NCBI GenBank assembly: GCA_001247695.2 | Contig: LGRX02033435.1 | Location: 1-64,000 of the forward strand | Direction of reading: 5' to 3' | Length of the DNA stretch: 64,000 bases | Origin: Cymbomonas tetramitiformis | Taxonomy: Eukaryota; Chlorophyta; Pyramimonadophyceae; Pyramimonadales; Pyramimonadaceae | In this document: in pieces, positions 8,231 to 19,192 of the stretch | How the letters are laid out: each line of letters opens with the position of its first letter | Numbering within the stretch: the stretch's first letter is position 1 | Program-made: the position numbers and the translations under genes | The notes under the pieces: model-generated | What the model was told of the DNA's origin: nothing | What the model saw: only the letters and a program-made list of their open reading frames with translations | Database searches by the model: none

Positions 8231-11200
8231 GGTTTACACTTTGCTACTTCTCTGCTGAGAAGTCGGCATACAGCTTCATCCTGGCTCAGTTCCTGGCAGA
8301 TGTTGTTCATCACGGCTTTGCCTGCACTGGCCTAGTCCTCCGCACTGACTGTGCCCCGGAGCTGTGTGACCCTGCGGCACAGGCTCTGTACAAACACCAT
8401 GGAATCAAACACCTGCAGTCGTCACCCACCCTGCACTGGCAGAACTTCATGGCTGAATATGTGATTGGTAAGGTCTCGTCGGTCTCCCGTGCACTCCTGG
8501 AGACAGCCGGTATGGACCTCACCTACTGGCCTCTTGCGGACAGTCATGCCTGCCTGCTATGGGATATCCTGCCTCATGGGCGGGACGCCGTGGTGCCATT
8601 CTATCACCTTATGGGCTATCACTTTACCTACTCCCGTATCGAGATATTCGGCACCCTGTGCACTGTGGCCATGGATGCTCAGCAGATGCGGGCCCGCCAT
8701 CCGGGGGTCTCCAAGAAGCGGACCCCCCGGGCCTGGCAGGGGCGGTTTGTGGGCATCAGCCTCAGGTCCTCGGCCTACAAGGTACTGGACCTGGAGAGAA
8801 ACAAAGTTGTCTCCGAGGGCCGGCCAGACTTCATCAGAAACTACTCAGAGTTCGGGCAGGTGATGTCATCGTTCCCTGCCCCCGCTCCCGACGAGCAGCA
8901 CTCCGCACCCGTGCCCAGTGACAGGCCGGAGCCGTGGAGGGACTACACCACTGACATGGTGGTGACAGTCCATTCCGTGGCTGCCTATTATGACACCCGG
9001 GACGGTGAGACCTATGCCACCGTGCAGTTGCTTGACACTGGTTCAGCAGACACTTTCTGGACCACCGCCCAGCAGTATGTCATGGCTGACCCTGCGGGCA
9101 CTGCTTGGTTTGACTTGGTCCACTGGCTGGACCGCCGCAGGGTCATTGACTGTGTCAATCAACACTACCCGCTCTGGACTCTGGCTAAGGCTCAGGAGGC
9201 CCGCGGTGATCCGCTGTATCCGGCACTCATTGTGTCCACGGACATGAGGCGGTCCAGGTCCTATGGGGTGCTCTTCCGGCCTATGGCCTACGGTGATGTG
9301 ACTGCCCCACGTGCCTATGCCATGGACCTCCGTGCCAGTCTGGTGGTGTTCCCTGATACCCACAGTGCTTGCCACCTTCCCTTCTCCGACCACCCGGAGC
9401 AGGACCAGTGGCTCCTTCCGCACTATGTGGTCCCACCAGAGGACACGGTCGGTACATTGCCAGCCAGCGGCACACTCAGCTTCAGTCATATCTCTGCTGA
9501 CCTCGCCGAGCGCCTGTACCACACTGCAGCTCCTGATCTGCCACTGCCGGGTGGGTACCGCCAGGCACTGTCTATGCCTGATGGGGCTCAGTGGGAGGAG
9601 GCTATTACCGGTGGGGAGGTGCAGCCTCTGATTGACCAGGGTAAGATAGAACCGGTGGAGGTGCTACCCGACGGTGAGATCGCCACCAGCACCATCTTTG
9701 TGCTGAATAAGCCCTGGAAGCCACGGGATGGTCTACCGCCCGTCCAAATTCATAAAGCTCGGATGGCCGTGGCTGCCACATGGCACTGGGGCTACACCCA
9801 AGCTGAGACCGCATGCACGGTAGCAGACCTGCCCACCTTCCGCCTTCTCTTCATCCTGTCTATTATCTTTGCTGGTATGGGGGTTATGGTCTATCACTTT
9901 GACGTCAGTCAGGCCTTTGTTCATGCCCGTCTGGAGGTTCCTATATATGTGCGGTTCCCCTCTGGGTATATGTATAAGGGCAGATATGGCTATGCCAAGC
10001 TGCTCTATGCTCTCTACGGGCTACGGACGGCTGGTGCTTCCTGGCAGAAGCTGGCCAACAAATTCATGAAGTCCTTCACCTATCAGGGAATGCACTTCAC
10101 CCAGTCCACATATGACCCGTGCCTATACTATATTGTGACCTCTGTGTTCGTGGCCTTCGTGGCTGTCTACGTGGATGACTTCGGGCTGACATGTGATGAT
10201 GCCTTCCACCAGGCTTTCTGGGCAGCTTTCCAGGCGGCATTCAAGAGCAAGAATCTTGGCCGTATGACAGCCGTCCTGCAGCTTGCGGTTGACTATGATC
10301 GGTGGGGCATTGCATTGTCCCAAACCAGGCAGATCAAGGAGCTCATGTCCAAGTTCAAGCTTCCGGCCAAAACCTATCACAATCCGATGGATGTGAACCT
10401 CGTTATCCAGAAGCCGGAGCACCCTGATCTCACCCTTGTCACCCCGTATCTCTCACTGCTTGGGTCCCTGCTGTGGATTGCACGGTGCACCAGGCCAGAT
10501 GTGTATTACTCAGTCATATATCTGGCACAGTTCTCCTCATGCCCCTCGGCTCAGGCCTGGGAGGCACTTCAGAGAGTGGCTCAGTATCTATACTTCACAC
10601 GGCACTACCGTATCCGTTATGCTTACCCCAGTGCACCGCTTTCTGTGCTCACAATACAGGTGTATTCGGATGCTGACCATGCTCGTGACAAACTCAACGG
10701 GTGTCTCTCCTACTCGGGAGGCATTGTATTCCTCAACGGCATGGTCCTTCATTGGGTATGTGCCCGCCAGACTGATGCTGAGATGTCCTCCACTGGATCT
10801 GAGTATGTGGCCGCCTCTGTGGTTGGGCAGCGGGCCATGTCTGCTATCCATATGATTGTGGAGATGTTCGGCTTTATCAGAATTACGCAGCAGGAGCCGG
10901 GTGTGTCTGCTCTGGCTCTGTCTACGGCCTTCCCTGCAGCTGACACTTCTTGGATGCAGAGGGCGGCCACGTTCTTCGAGAATCATGCTATGGGTCATGG
11001 TCAGATGGGCCCCGCCTCCCCCCTACACTACCGGGAGGCTGAGCCTGTTCCTGACAGCAGCCTGTATGCCCTGCCTCACGCGGTGCCAGTACCATATGAT
11101 GGCACGGGCTACGAGGACGGTCCGCGGGAGTACCACTCTCAGCGGTCTGGCATGTATGGTACCTCTGGACCCTTCATTCCCAGGCTGGAGCTCCCGGTGG

Positions 11201-11475
11201 CTGTCATGATTGACAACCAGGCGGCCTCCTCCATTCTGAGGAATGTCATGCTATCCACCAAGATTAAGCATGTGTTGATCCGTTTTCACTGCTTTCGGGG
11301 GTGGGTGTGTGCTGGGTACCTAGTGCCTGTTTACATCAACACTTTACTCAACCTGGCTGATATCTTCACCAAACCTCTTCCTGGGCTCAAGGACAAGGTG
11401 CGGGTGATCATCAGCATGATCGAGTCCTTCATGGACGTGATCCGCCCGCACCCCAGTGGTGCGGGTGACTCCTAG
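7990..11475 (+). CDS. Copia-1 ORF2: integrase, reverse transcriptase, RNase H
   Basis: Open from just after a TGA at 7987 to TAG at 11473. It has no start of its own before homology begins, so it is read with ORF1 by a -1 shift or is separated by mutation. The integrase zinc finger resumes with CAEACAVCAR. The catalytic triad is visible as WAADATGP, LRTDCAPE and HWQNFMAEYV (D, D, E). Reverse transcriptase shows FDVSQAFVHARL, LLYALYGLR and YVDDFGL (YVDD active site). RNase H shows VYSDADHARD, then MSSTGSEYVAAS and NLADIFTKPLPGL, all standard copia landmarks. No internal stops occur. I found no good X-XXY-YYZ slippery heptamer in the 240-bp overlap. Confidence 0.9.
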   Translation, partial: HRPTWHYSYREQLLAHRTCAEACAVCARMRTVQPSPKHPPADRYRAQKPGSMWAADATGPITPIGYDGSRYRWTFVEFTVRFTLCYFSAEKSAYSFILAQFLADVVHHGFACTGLVLRTDCAPELCDPAAQALYKHHGIKHLQSSPTLHWQNFMAEYVIGKVSSVSRALLETAGMDLTYWPLADSHACLLWDILPHGRDAVVPFYHLMGYHFTYSRIEIFGTLCTVAMDAQQMRARHPGVSKKRTPRAWQGRFVGISLRSSAYKVLDLERNKVVSEGRPDFIRNYSEFGQVMSSFPAPAPDEQHSAPVPSDRPEPWRDYTTDMVVTVHSVAAYYDTRDGETYATVQLLDTGSADTFWTTAQQYVMADPAGTAWFDLVHWLDRRRVIDCVNQHYPLWTLAKAQEARGDPLYPALIVSTDMRRSRSYGVLFRPMAYGDVTAPRAYAMDLRASLVVFPDTHSACHLPFSDHPEQDQWLLPHYVVPPEDTVGTLPASGTLSFSHISADLAERLYHTAAPDLPLPGGYRQALSMPDGAQWEEAITGGEVQPLIDQGKIEPVEVLPDGEIATSTIFVLNKPWKPRDGLPPVQIHKARMAVAATWHWGYTQAETACTVADLPTFRLLFILSIIFAGMGVMVYHFDVSQAFVHARLEVPIYVRFPSGYMYKGRYGYAKLLYALYGLRTAGASWQKLANKFMKSFTYQGMHFTQSTYDPCLYYIVTSVFVAFVAVYVDDFGLTCDDAFHQAFWAAFQAAFKSKNLGRMTAVLQLAVDYDRWGIALSQTRQIKELMSKFKLPAKTYHNPMDVNLVIQKPEHPDLTLVTPYLSLLGSLLWIARCTRPDVYYSVIYLAQFSSCPSAQAWEALQRVAQYLYFTRHYRIRYAYPSAPLSVLTIQVYSDADHARDKLNGCLSYSGGIVFLNGMVLHWVCARQTDAEMSSTGSEYVAASVVGQRAMSAIHMIVEMFGFIRITQQEPGVSALALSTAFPAADTSWMQRAATFFENHAMGHGQMGPASPLHYREAEPVPDSSLYALPHAVPVPYDGTGYEDGPREYHSQRSGMYGTSGPFIPRLELPVAVMIDNQAASSILRNVMLSTKIKHVLIRFHCFRGWVCAGYLVPVYINTLLNLADIFTKPLPGLKDKVRVIISMIESFMDVIRPHPSGAGDS

Positions 11476-12018
11476 GTTCTCTGGTCCTCTGTCCGGCTGA
11501 GCTGCAGGCCTATGAGCCGGCAGCGGTCGGGCAAGGGGTCTTTCTGGTCTGACTGGATTGATGCCCTTTGACGTGGTGCCCTTCTGGACTGGACTTTGTG
11601 TTCGTGGACAGACTGGTACCTATGACCTGCCCTATGAGACCTTAGACACCGACAGCTCTACTCTGACCTTAAGCACATCTGACTGGATTCTGGCCTTTGA
11701 CTACATCCTGTACCTCTTTGACATCTTCTATGACCTCGAGTACTGGTTGACCGTCGAGCTGAGCAGCATCAGATGAGAGTATCTATCGGGGAGCGAGATC
11801 TGGCAGAGACCAGTTGCTATTTTCATATCCTTGTGGCAGTCCACCTAGTTGGCATGCATATACTAGTACTTTAGCATTCGGTTTAGAGGGTTAGCCGGAA
11901 GCGGGGATGGCGGCAGGTCGGCCCTTTGGTTGATGTTGTTCTGATCCGTGGACGGGGACCTCTTAGTTTGCATTAGCTACCTGTTTCACATTCTTGTGCC
12001 ACCTCAGCCGAGGTGGTG
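11476..12018 (+). other. Copia-1 3' untranslated region
   Basis: Between the pol stop and the 3' LTR. It holds a 72-codon ORF (11558-11776) that also stays open in the other copia copy (52039-52260), with a few substitutions and one extra codon. I do not recognise a product. The region ends with the inverted repeat ACCTC...GAGGT and the tract AGGTGGTG. Confidence 0.6.
12011..12018 (+). promoter_or_regulatory. Copia-1 polypurine-tract position, AGGTGGTG
   Basis: This octamer abuts the 3' LTR where the plus-strand primer tract must lie. The same or nearly the same octamer abuts the 3' LTR of TRIM-1, TRIM-2 and the gag-only element. Confidence 0.75.
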
Positions 12019-12274
12019 TGCTGAGATTCAGTAGTTCAGTATCACGTATGACGTATGACAGTGACAGTGACAGTACAGTGACTTCCTACCTGTACTCAGT
12101 AGTTCGACTTCGGTAGCTTAGACTGTGACACACGATATGATTGCCTAGTGACGGCCTCAGAGCTTAGATAGCCTGAGAGTCGTGTATTCATTTCTATCTT
12201 TTGATATACCCGATTGCCTCGCTCAAACCCTACGGCGTTCAGCGTTTTCACTGTGTCACTAGGACATTCTAGTA
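12019..12274 (+). repeat. Copia-1 3' LTR
   Basis: Identical to 3357-3612, followed directly by the AGAGG duplication. Confidence 0.97.
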
Positions 12275-13939
12275 AGAGGTTCTGATGTGAGTGAGAATGT
12301 GAGTCAGTTTTGGTTGCTTGCCCGCCCTGAGAGACTTAAATCCTAACGTGATGCTGGTTAGTTTGCTGTTCTTTGGTGTAATGACAAAGTCTTGAGAGTC
12401 TACGACCACGATCGCGTATTCAACAAGTACTCTAGCTTCCTCGATTGAGGCAACTTTCACGTGCAGGAAAGGGGTAGCGCTGTTTGGGTATTTTTTCCCT
12501 TCCACACTGAAGATTGCAACTGTTTTTTGAGCTTGCAACAGCACCCCTTTGAGGAGTCTACTAAATTCTGAAATCTCGCGCTCTGTGAAAGGTCCTGCGG
12601 TCAATGCGCCCAGTCTTTTGACTTTGACAGATGCTAGGAAGTCGTCGTTGCTGAGACCACCGTCTTCGTCGTCAGTGTCGTAGTCGTCGTTCTCTTGCAG
12701 ATCCTTGTCGAGTTTTTCAAATTCTTCTGCTTCGTCGAAGGCAGAGAGGTCAAATTCGTCACCCTCTTCGTAGTCTTGCATACCCGTTGGTTCCTGTGAT
12801 GCGTCAAAAGAATGGGGCGCTATTCTAAGCTTGCACTCGTGAGAATGCAATTGTGTGAGCATATAATTTGAGCTTACCTCAGGTGGGGTGCGATCCTCTG
12901 CCGGTGAGTGCTGCGGCTCAGGTGGTGGCTCCACTTCAGGATCAGGTGACGCTTTCGTGGCAATGTCTTTGAGCTTCTGCCTCTCCAATGACTCCACTAG
13001 AAGCGAATGCTCACTCCTCGTGTCGTGCTCGCCTGAAGAGATGTCTCTGAAAATGTTGGCAGCAGCTTCCAGCACACGCGAGTACTGGTCGTAGTCCAGC
13101 AGCTGTTCTCCACAGTTCTTCAGGTTCTCGACGGTCAATTCAGAATTCGTGGCGGAAAGGATCTTCTTGGCCACGTCGCTCGCGCCAGCAACAAGCACTA
13201 CTTGCTCTCCGTCCCTTGTCGCCACGTAGAAGAGGTCACTACAATTCTGTGCAAGATGCGCGTTATTTACAGTTAGTGAATTCCACACTGGGTTAATTTC
13301 AGTTAGAGCTAACTTTCTGGAGTCATAATGGAAGATGAAAAGAAAGAATTTAACAGGATTATTTACAGTAGCGTTATTTTGCGCAGGTTTATTCATAACA
13401 ATGCTCTTGAAGGTTTGAGTGGAGGGATTATAGGCTTGTACCTTGAAAATTGTGGCTGAGAGAAGTACTCGATTTCGCAATGCCAAGTCTCCAAAGTAAA
13501 CAGGAACGTTCACTTCTTCGTGTTCGTCCAGGTCCTCTTTTACTGCCTTCATAAACTCAGTGTAGATGCAGGAGCCAATTTCAATCCTCGTGAAACCAGA
13601 AGTTTCCCATACTTCGAATTGCGTTTTGATCTCAGCGCTGCGGTGTTTAATCTCTTCCAGGGTGGCAGCTTTATCCCAAGCTTGCCCTTGCGCGCTTTCT
13701 TGTTCAGCTTCCATATCTGTTTCAATTCGAGAAATTGACAAACACACAAGCAAGATCGTTAGAATGTTTCGCGTATAGCGTCGTTTGTGATGTTTGTTTA
13801 TTTTCGTTTGTTGTACGATGTCGTTTGAAGTACTAGATGTTTGGTACCTCGCGAGCGCAGAGCAGAGCTCTTTGCTCACTTCACCAGGCTTATTTTTACG
13901 TGCCTTTCCCGCAGAGATTAACTCACTGGGCTCAGACAC
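12275..13939 (-). pseudogene. N-terminal part of the host gene interrupted by Copia-1
   Basis: A long minus-strand frame encodes about 555 residues before running into the 3' LTR, where a TAG stops it two codons inside the insertion zone. The first ATG (13939) precedes a low-complexity stretch. A likelier start or exon boundary is near 13,690 (MEAEQESAQGQ), just after an AG. A part near 13,260-13,390 may be an in-frame intron ending at TTGCACAG. The middle is acidic and disordered (EEGDEFDLSAFDEAEEFEKL; DDYDTDDEDGG). A folded-looking C-terminal part includes FTEREISEFSRLLKGVLLQ and FLHVKVASIEEARVLVEYA. Joined to 3351-2932 it would give a protein of about 700 residues. I do not recognise the family. 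Confidence 0.65.
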
Positions 13940-15492
13940 GGGTTAGCCGGAAAGAAGATCATAGCAAAATTTTGCGGAAAGGGCATATGTAAGACAGGGT
14001 TTGGGCATACGTTTAACAGAACAGGAAGGCGCAAATCACGCTGCAAAAAACAGCGCGCTTTTACCTTCGCTTTTATCTTCCTCCAGCTTCGAAAAACCTT
14101 CAGAAAATATTATATCATAGTATTATTTTTCAGAAAAACATTTTCAGGTTCGCCTCATAGGGCGAACGCGTTTTTTGCTTTGCACTGATTGTTTTTTGCG
14201 CTGCACTCATATCCCACCAAACTATTGCGTTTCGCTATGACCGTTCAATAACAGCAAACGTCACATATATTGTTCGTATAGAACCGCGATAATGACACAT
14301 CATGTATTCTATCAAGTTATCTTTCGCTTCCACCGGGTTCTGTGCCAGCACTCGCCTCTCTCTTCATATATCGGCAAAGTGTGTTTTGCCACCAGGGCCA
14401 AGACATGTTCCATCACAGTATGGTAGCAGGGGGTGGGTTGCCCACACTTTGCCCCTATGGGGGGGGGGGAGCACAAGACATTTTTTTACCCCTACCCTTT
14501 CATAGGCTCGAGTCCCTCCCAACACAATTTGGGGACCAGCGGTTGGTCCCGCGGAGAGGCATATGCTACGAAGCGTGCAGGGACTATCTTTCACCCCACA
14601 GGAGGTGACCCTCGCTAATACAAAAACAATCGGCCATCAGAGACGGCGAACAAAGGAGGGCATACGATGAGTTGCTCCGGCCTCCACGGGTCACCATTAT
14701 ATACGCGTCCTCCCCCAACAATGCCGCAGGTGAGCGGCAACCAACTTCTCTTGAAGAAAGCCGAACGGGGTGTGGACGAGGTGGGTGCAAGCACACGAAT
14801 AATACACCGACATCGGACCTGTTTATCGCCGCACTCTGGGGATAAGCAGCATGATATCCACTTCCCTGCGCTGCAGCACACAAAGGAGAGGCAAAAGAAA
14901 CGACTGATTTCCGTTGGTTTGTCCAAACTGAACAACAACGAGATCTCTAATCTTGTTCTTTTATGCACTAGGTGATGAATCAAACAAAAAAGTGCAGTTG
15001 CTACTGTAGTGGCAGTTATTGTTTTGGCTATGGCAGCGCTGGCACAGAAACTACGCTCTCGCTCATTAATATGGTGGCTAAAACCGTCGAAGAAGCAGAT
15101 GAGTTGCAAGAAGTTCTACCAGTGAACACGACTTAACAAAAAAAAGTGCTGATAGCGATGGGATGTCCCTCACCCGTACCGCAACGTCTTGACTGCGCAA
15201 TAATAGTTACAAAGGTATACATTGTATGTTATCTAGACACAATCGAAATCACCTATGCCTTGCGTCAAGCGACCAATTTCAGACGTGACTCCGTTGTGCA
15301 CTTTATTTTACATGGTGTCCCACCAGAGATAAGAAGTTACAAAAAAATCTAGTTTCAAAGCTCGTAGTTGAAGATGCGAGTCATAACCTTGCTCACACTT
15401 CCAACCCTTGGTCGAAATGGCCACTCCTCCGCTACTGTACGGCAAAATATCACGAAGGGCGTTTAGACGATAGGCGATTGTTGCGACCGTCC
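13940..15492. other. Intergenic region, no supported gene
   Basis: AT-rich near 14,100, with a short G run (about 14,461-14,469) and scattered short ORFs that look random. I see no RNA gene or transposon ends. It separates two minus-strand genes. Confidence 0.5.
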
Positions 15493-16607
15493 TTAGTACA
15501 ACCTCGTCGGACCATTCCGAGTGAGACTCTTGGTAATCTCTTGGGGTTTCTTCGGTGGTGTCAGCAATCTAACAAAGTTATCGTATTCTAACGTACGCTC
15601 TCCTGTCTCCTCGTTTACCTTTGGTTCATATTCGTTCAGGTCAACCTGCAGGCCGAACTCCTGCAAATACACACCTTGTCTCAACAGTCGATAACTATGG
15701 ACAGCGAGGCAGTGTCCGAGAAGAAAGATTGTATTCTCGCCATGATTCAGGTCAAAAGGAAGTCGCGATAAACACAACAGTTGTTGCGTAGCTCTCTAGA
15801 AGAGCGCGGGAACCCGTCGCACAAAAATGTTTCTGCTGCAAAGATAAGGAGCAGTTGTAGGGAGCAAGCCACGCCACAACGTTCGGGAAGCCTTGCAAAG
15901 AGCACCCAACGTCGAAAGATTCGGGAGCCCTCGCAGCGAGCAAGCCACGCCGGAAGCTGCTTGGGGGGCACTTAAAGAAAGCAACCCACGCTGCAAGCTT
16001 AAGGGAGCACTTGCAGAGAGGAGGACAACCAATGTTGTTTGCCACTTCTGACTGTAAAATTTCCAAATATGGTACCGCGTCCCATATGCAGCTGGCTGGC
16101 ATAGGACAATGTCTCACTCTAGGATTTGGGAGCTTATGGCGAAAGGAGACCCTGGAGCTTCACGGTAACGCGGTGTGACATCATCCAAAAAACGCGTCCG
16201 TTTCCTCTTAGAGTCAAACTAGCGTCATGCGAGTGAGCGCAGCTTCGGACGACGGGACAAACCTCAAGAAACGACGTCAACTTTTCTATTTTTGCTCCTT
16301 CAGACAAGTCGCTGGCTCCTCCCATAGCCTCGAACGCTTCACGATTATCAACATCTGCATCTTCAGGTTTCGGCAAAGATTGCTCACGTGCAACTTGGGA
16401 AAGAAATTCTGCAAAGTTCATCTCCTGACTACTATCGCGGTCAACTTTGGCCATCATTAAGTGAAGCTCGACGTCAGAAGGGGGGCATCCCATTTTTGTT
16501 AAAATTAGCTTCAGGTTGGGAAGATCGATAGAACCGCTTCTGTCTTCATCAAAAGCATCAAACGCCTCTTTGCACTGCTTTATTTCTTCCTTTGTCAAGG
16601 GAGGCAT
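15493..16607 (-). CDS. EF-hand calcium-binding protein, two exons
   Basis: Exon 1 is 16607-16263, from ATG in AAAGTCATGCCTCCC to the donor GAG|GTTTGT. Exon 2 is 15660-15493, from the acceptor TTTGCAG|GAG to TAA. The join is in phase (TSFLE then EFGLQVDLNEY) and gives about 170 residues. Two EF-hand-like regions are visible: EAFDAFDEDRSGSIDLPNLK, a canonical loop, and MAKVDRDSSQEMNFAEFLSQV, a loop with weaker spacing. The C-terminal part has a hand-like pattern ending LEYDNFVRLL with poor calcium ligands. Length and layout recall calmodulin/centrin relatives, including small EF-hand subunits of axonemal docking complexes, but that assignment is a guess. The intron (15661-16262) holds degenerate ~40-bp repeats. 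Confidence 0.75.
15855..16030 (-). repeat. Degenerate ~40-bp minisatellite in the EF-hand intron
   Basis: About four diverged units share AGCAAGCCACGC...GGGAGCCCTTGCA-like cores. The array lies fully within the intron. Confidence 0.5.
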
Positions 16608-17251
16608 GACTTTGACCAAAAAAATGCTGATTTCGGTTATTTCTCCTATTCCTGCTGGTCTGCAAATTGAACGATTATACGTCTCGAAAACCACCCTACA
16701 TCTACTATCGTGTACAACGCATCGGCAGGTGGTCGTTAATTGTCGCTTGCAACCACAAGAGAGGTGGGGGTCGCTACCAAATCTAACATTCTTTTACACA
16801 CCCAACCAGTTCACTGTTTTATAGAGGTTAACAGTTTTAACCTTCGCGTAAAAGTTAGTCTGCGCGTTTGGAACTTTCCTGTTCCATGCTGAGTTTCAGT
16901 TTGTTCGTCAAAGATGCCAAATTTACGTTGACCGTCAAGATCGTAACACAAGAAAGTTCGCAACACAAACAGGCAAACGACAGGTACTGTAGGGTGCAGT
17001 TCGAGTTGGCGTGCTGTACTGTAGCGGCGTGTAGCTCGATGCCCAAGCAGTGCTGTAGAAATCCGACGTAGCACCGGTAGCTACCGGTAGCGATACCCCT
17101 TAGCTACCGGCAGCCATCGGATAAAATTCCATACTTAAGAAGCATATATCGGTTAAATGCCCCCCGTACCCACTGGCAACCGTCGAAATCTTACCGGTAC
17201 CACCCATCAGATTCCAGCAACACTGTGCTCAAGGCAAGATGCATGGTGGGG
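16608..17251. other. Upstream region of the EF-hand gene
   Basis: This region holds the EF-hand gene's 5' side and probably its promoter. Near 17,070-17,220 are several ACCGGTAGC/GCTACCGGTA palindromic words. No gene is supported. Confidence 0.4.
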
Positions 17252-17256
17252 ATGTC

Positions 17257-17498
17257 TCACGCGGGACCTGACTTTGTGTCACGTATGACAGTCAGTGTCC
17301 CCGTAGTGTCATGTCACCCCTAGCCCTGAGTGTCACTTGCAGCTTGCCACCCTGTGATCGCCCGATAATAAAACCCTCTTCGGTAATTTATTATTCATCT
17401 TAGTCCTCTATCCGAAAGCCCGAACGTAGTCCAGTTTCCGTCTCTGCAGTGATATATATATACGAATATACCTATTATATATATCTCCTATTTCATGA
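17257..17498 (+). repeat. TRIM-2 5' LTR
   Basis: Starts TCACGCGGGACC and ends ATTTCATGA. It has an AT-rich ATATATAT tract near the 3' end. Confidence 0.88.
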
Positions 17499-17511
17499 GG
17501 TTATGGGCCTC
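17499..17511 (+). promoter_or_regulatory. TRIM-2 primer-binding site
   Basis: GGTTATGGGCCTC is identical to the TRIM-1 site and complementary to the anticodon stem-loop region of initiator tRNA-Met. Confidence 0.75.
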
Positions 17512-18561
17512 TTCCACTCGGGTTACGTTTTTGGCATTTGGTAGGTGGCTTTGATCACCCCGTCGCGTCTCCAACGACGTCGCGTCTCCAGCGACCGCAT
17601 CTCCAGCGAACCCCTGTTTGCATCTCCGGCAACGCCCCGCTGTTACCGTAAGATTACGGCTACGGGAATCATCTGGGCGTGCCGTATCACGCCACTGTCG
17701 GCTTCATTAGCATCTCCAGCTGCGAGACCAACTACAATCTATTCGCGGTTGTGCCTCTCTGAACAGCAGCACCCCTTCTGCACGAAAATTGGCTTACCGC
17801 ACGGTATTTTTGACGTCACCAGCGTGTTCCCCGTCAAAATTCACCATATTTTGACTTTTCCATCACTGGAAATTGTCGATTTTACGAAAAGTTGGGTTTT
17901 CGCTTGCGAGCCCTATCTAATATTTCACGGAATTCTGCAGTCTGCTGTCGGCCATGTCCAACGCGCACCAACGTGCGCGCATGACCGCTATTCGGGCTGC
18001 CCTAGAGTCTCTCCGAGTATATCGACGGGATTCTGCCACGGGCTATGGTCTGGTGGTGTCTGGTGGTGCTTATGCACCAGACACCAGACTCGAGTCCATC
18101 GCTTTCGCCATCGACTAGAGCTTTGACTCCTTCGAGCTCGCCCCGCGGCATCCTCAGCTTTACCCTCGACCTTACGCGCCTCTTGGTCGTTGTCTGGTGG
18201 TGGCGTGTGGTGGTGCTAATGCACCCATCGCATCCACTCTTCTTTTTACTTTCGCCATCATGTGCGGAGAGGATCCACGCCGCGTTTTTTACCTCACGTC
18301 CATTGCCACGCCCGCTCTGGTCGTGCCAGGCCGCGTTGGGTCGTGGCACCGCACAGGTATCGGTTTTAAAAAAAATATAGAAGTTCCTCGGGAGTTCGAA
18401 GACAACACGGAGCTCGTCGTGTGCTTTAGCTTTGCAATGCTTGTAGTCTAGGTCATCGCCCATGCGGAGAGCCGCCTCTAGATGGATTGGAAAAGGTCCC
18501 TTTGGGCCTAGGTCAACTTGTGGATTTGCCTAGCTAGGGTTTAGGGAGCATGTTGCATCTT

Positions 18562-18594
18562 ACGATGACCTCACACCTTCGGGGTGAGGTGGTG
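18562..18594 (+). promoter_or_regulatory. TRIM-2 hairpin and AGGTGGTG tract
   Basis: CCTCACACC-TTC-GGGGTGAGG forms a near-perfect stem with a 3-base loop. It runs directly into the AGGTGGTG octamer that abuts the 3' LTR. Copia-1 and the gag-only element also have short stems at the same place. Confidence 0.6.
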
Positions 18595-18838
18595 TCACGC
18601 AGGATGACCTGACTTTGTGTCACGTATGACAGTCAGTGTCCCCGTAGTGTCACCCCTAGCCCTGAGTGTCACTTGCAGCTTGCCACCCTGTGATCGCCCG
18701 ATAATAAAACCCTCTTCGGTAATTTATTATTCATCTTAGTCCTCTATCCGAAAGCCCGAACGTAGTCCAGTTTCCGTCTCTGCAGTGATATATATATACA
18801 ACGTTGTATACCTATTATATATATCTCCTATTTCATGA
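18595..18838 (+). repeat. TRIM-2 3' LTR
   Basis: Partner of 17257-17498, followed by the second ATGTC duplication. Confidence 0.88.
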
Positions 18839-18843
18839 ATGTC

Positions 18844-19190
18844 GAAGGACATCAGGCGGGAAGTGGGACTACCGCGCCTTGCCACATGAAGGCTCGGGAC
18901 ACCCCTAATTCTAGTGCAAAAGGTTGTTGATGTAGACTGTGGTAGGTGGGGGCATTGGAGGGGGTGTGGCCCGAGCATGGTTGCGCTGACGGAGCAGGGC
19001 GTAGCGAGCGAACCGCTTCGATTCGTGCGGCGCGCGAGGTGTCCCAACACACTAGAAGAGTGGCGAAATAATACTCTTGGGGTGGTTGGTGGGGGGCAGG
19101 GTGGGAGGTTCGAAATGCAGGCCGGCTCAGGCGGGTTCGGGTCTTACGCGTACGTGGCAAGGCTGAAAAAAGCCGGACCGTCATAGAGTT
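18844..19190. other. Spacer, nothing supported
   Basis: GC-rich, with overlapping short ORFs on both strands and no recognisable domain. Confidence 0.4.
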
Positions 19191-19192
19191 AT

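Larger units (their letters stand above)
3357..12274 (+). mobile_element. Copia-1: full-length Ty1/copia retrotransposon
   Basis: Two 256-bp LTRs (3357-3612 and 12019-12274) are identical base for base, and the 5-bp duplication AGAGG lies at 3352-3356 and 12275-12279. Domain order is gag, zinc knuckle, hydrophobic region, aspartic protease, integrase, reverse transcriptase, RNase H, which is the Ty1/copia order. Identical LTRs mean a very recent insertion. It sits inside the coding frame of a minus-strand host gene. A second copy lies on the minus strand at 47576-53525. Confidence 0.97.
17257..18838 (+). mobile_element. TRIM-2: non-autonomous LTR element
   Basis: Direct repeats 17257-17498 and 18595-18838 (242 and 244 bp, differing by small indels) flank about 1.1 kb of non-coding DNA. 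The duplication ATGTC lies at 17252-17256 and 18839-18843. LTR ends are TCACGC...TTTCATGA. The primer site GGTTATGGGCCTC follows the first LTR, and AGGTGGTG with an upstream hairpin precedes the second. The interior has ORFs but no gag or pol signature. Confidence 0.88.

Noticed and set aside
11558..11776. 72-codon ORF after Copia-1 pol as a separate gene
   Set aside because: It is open in both copies, but the copies are nearly identical, so conservation is uninformative. No domain is visible.
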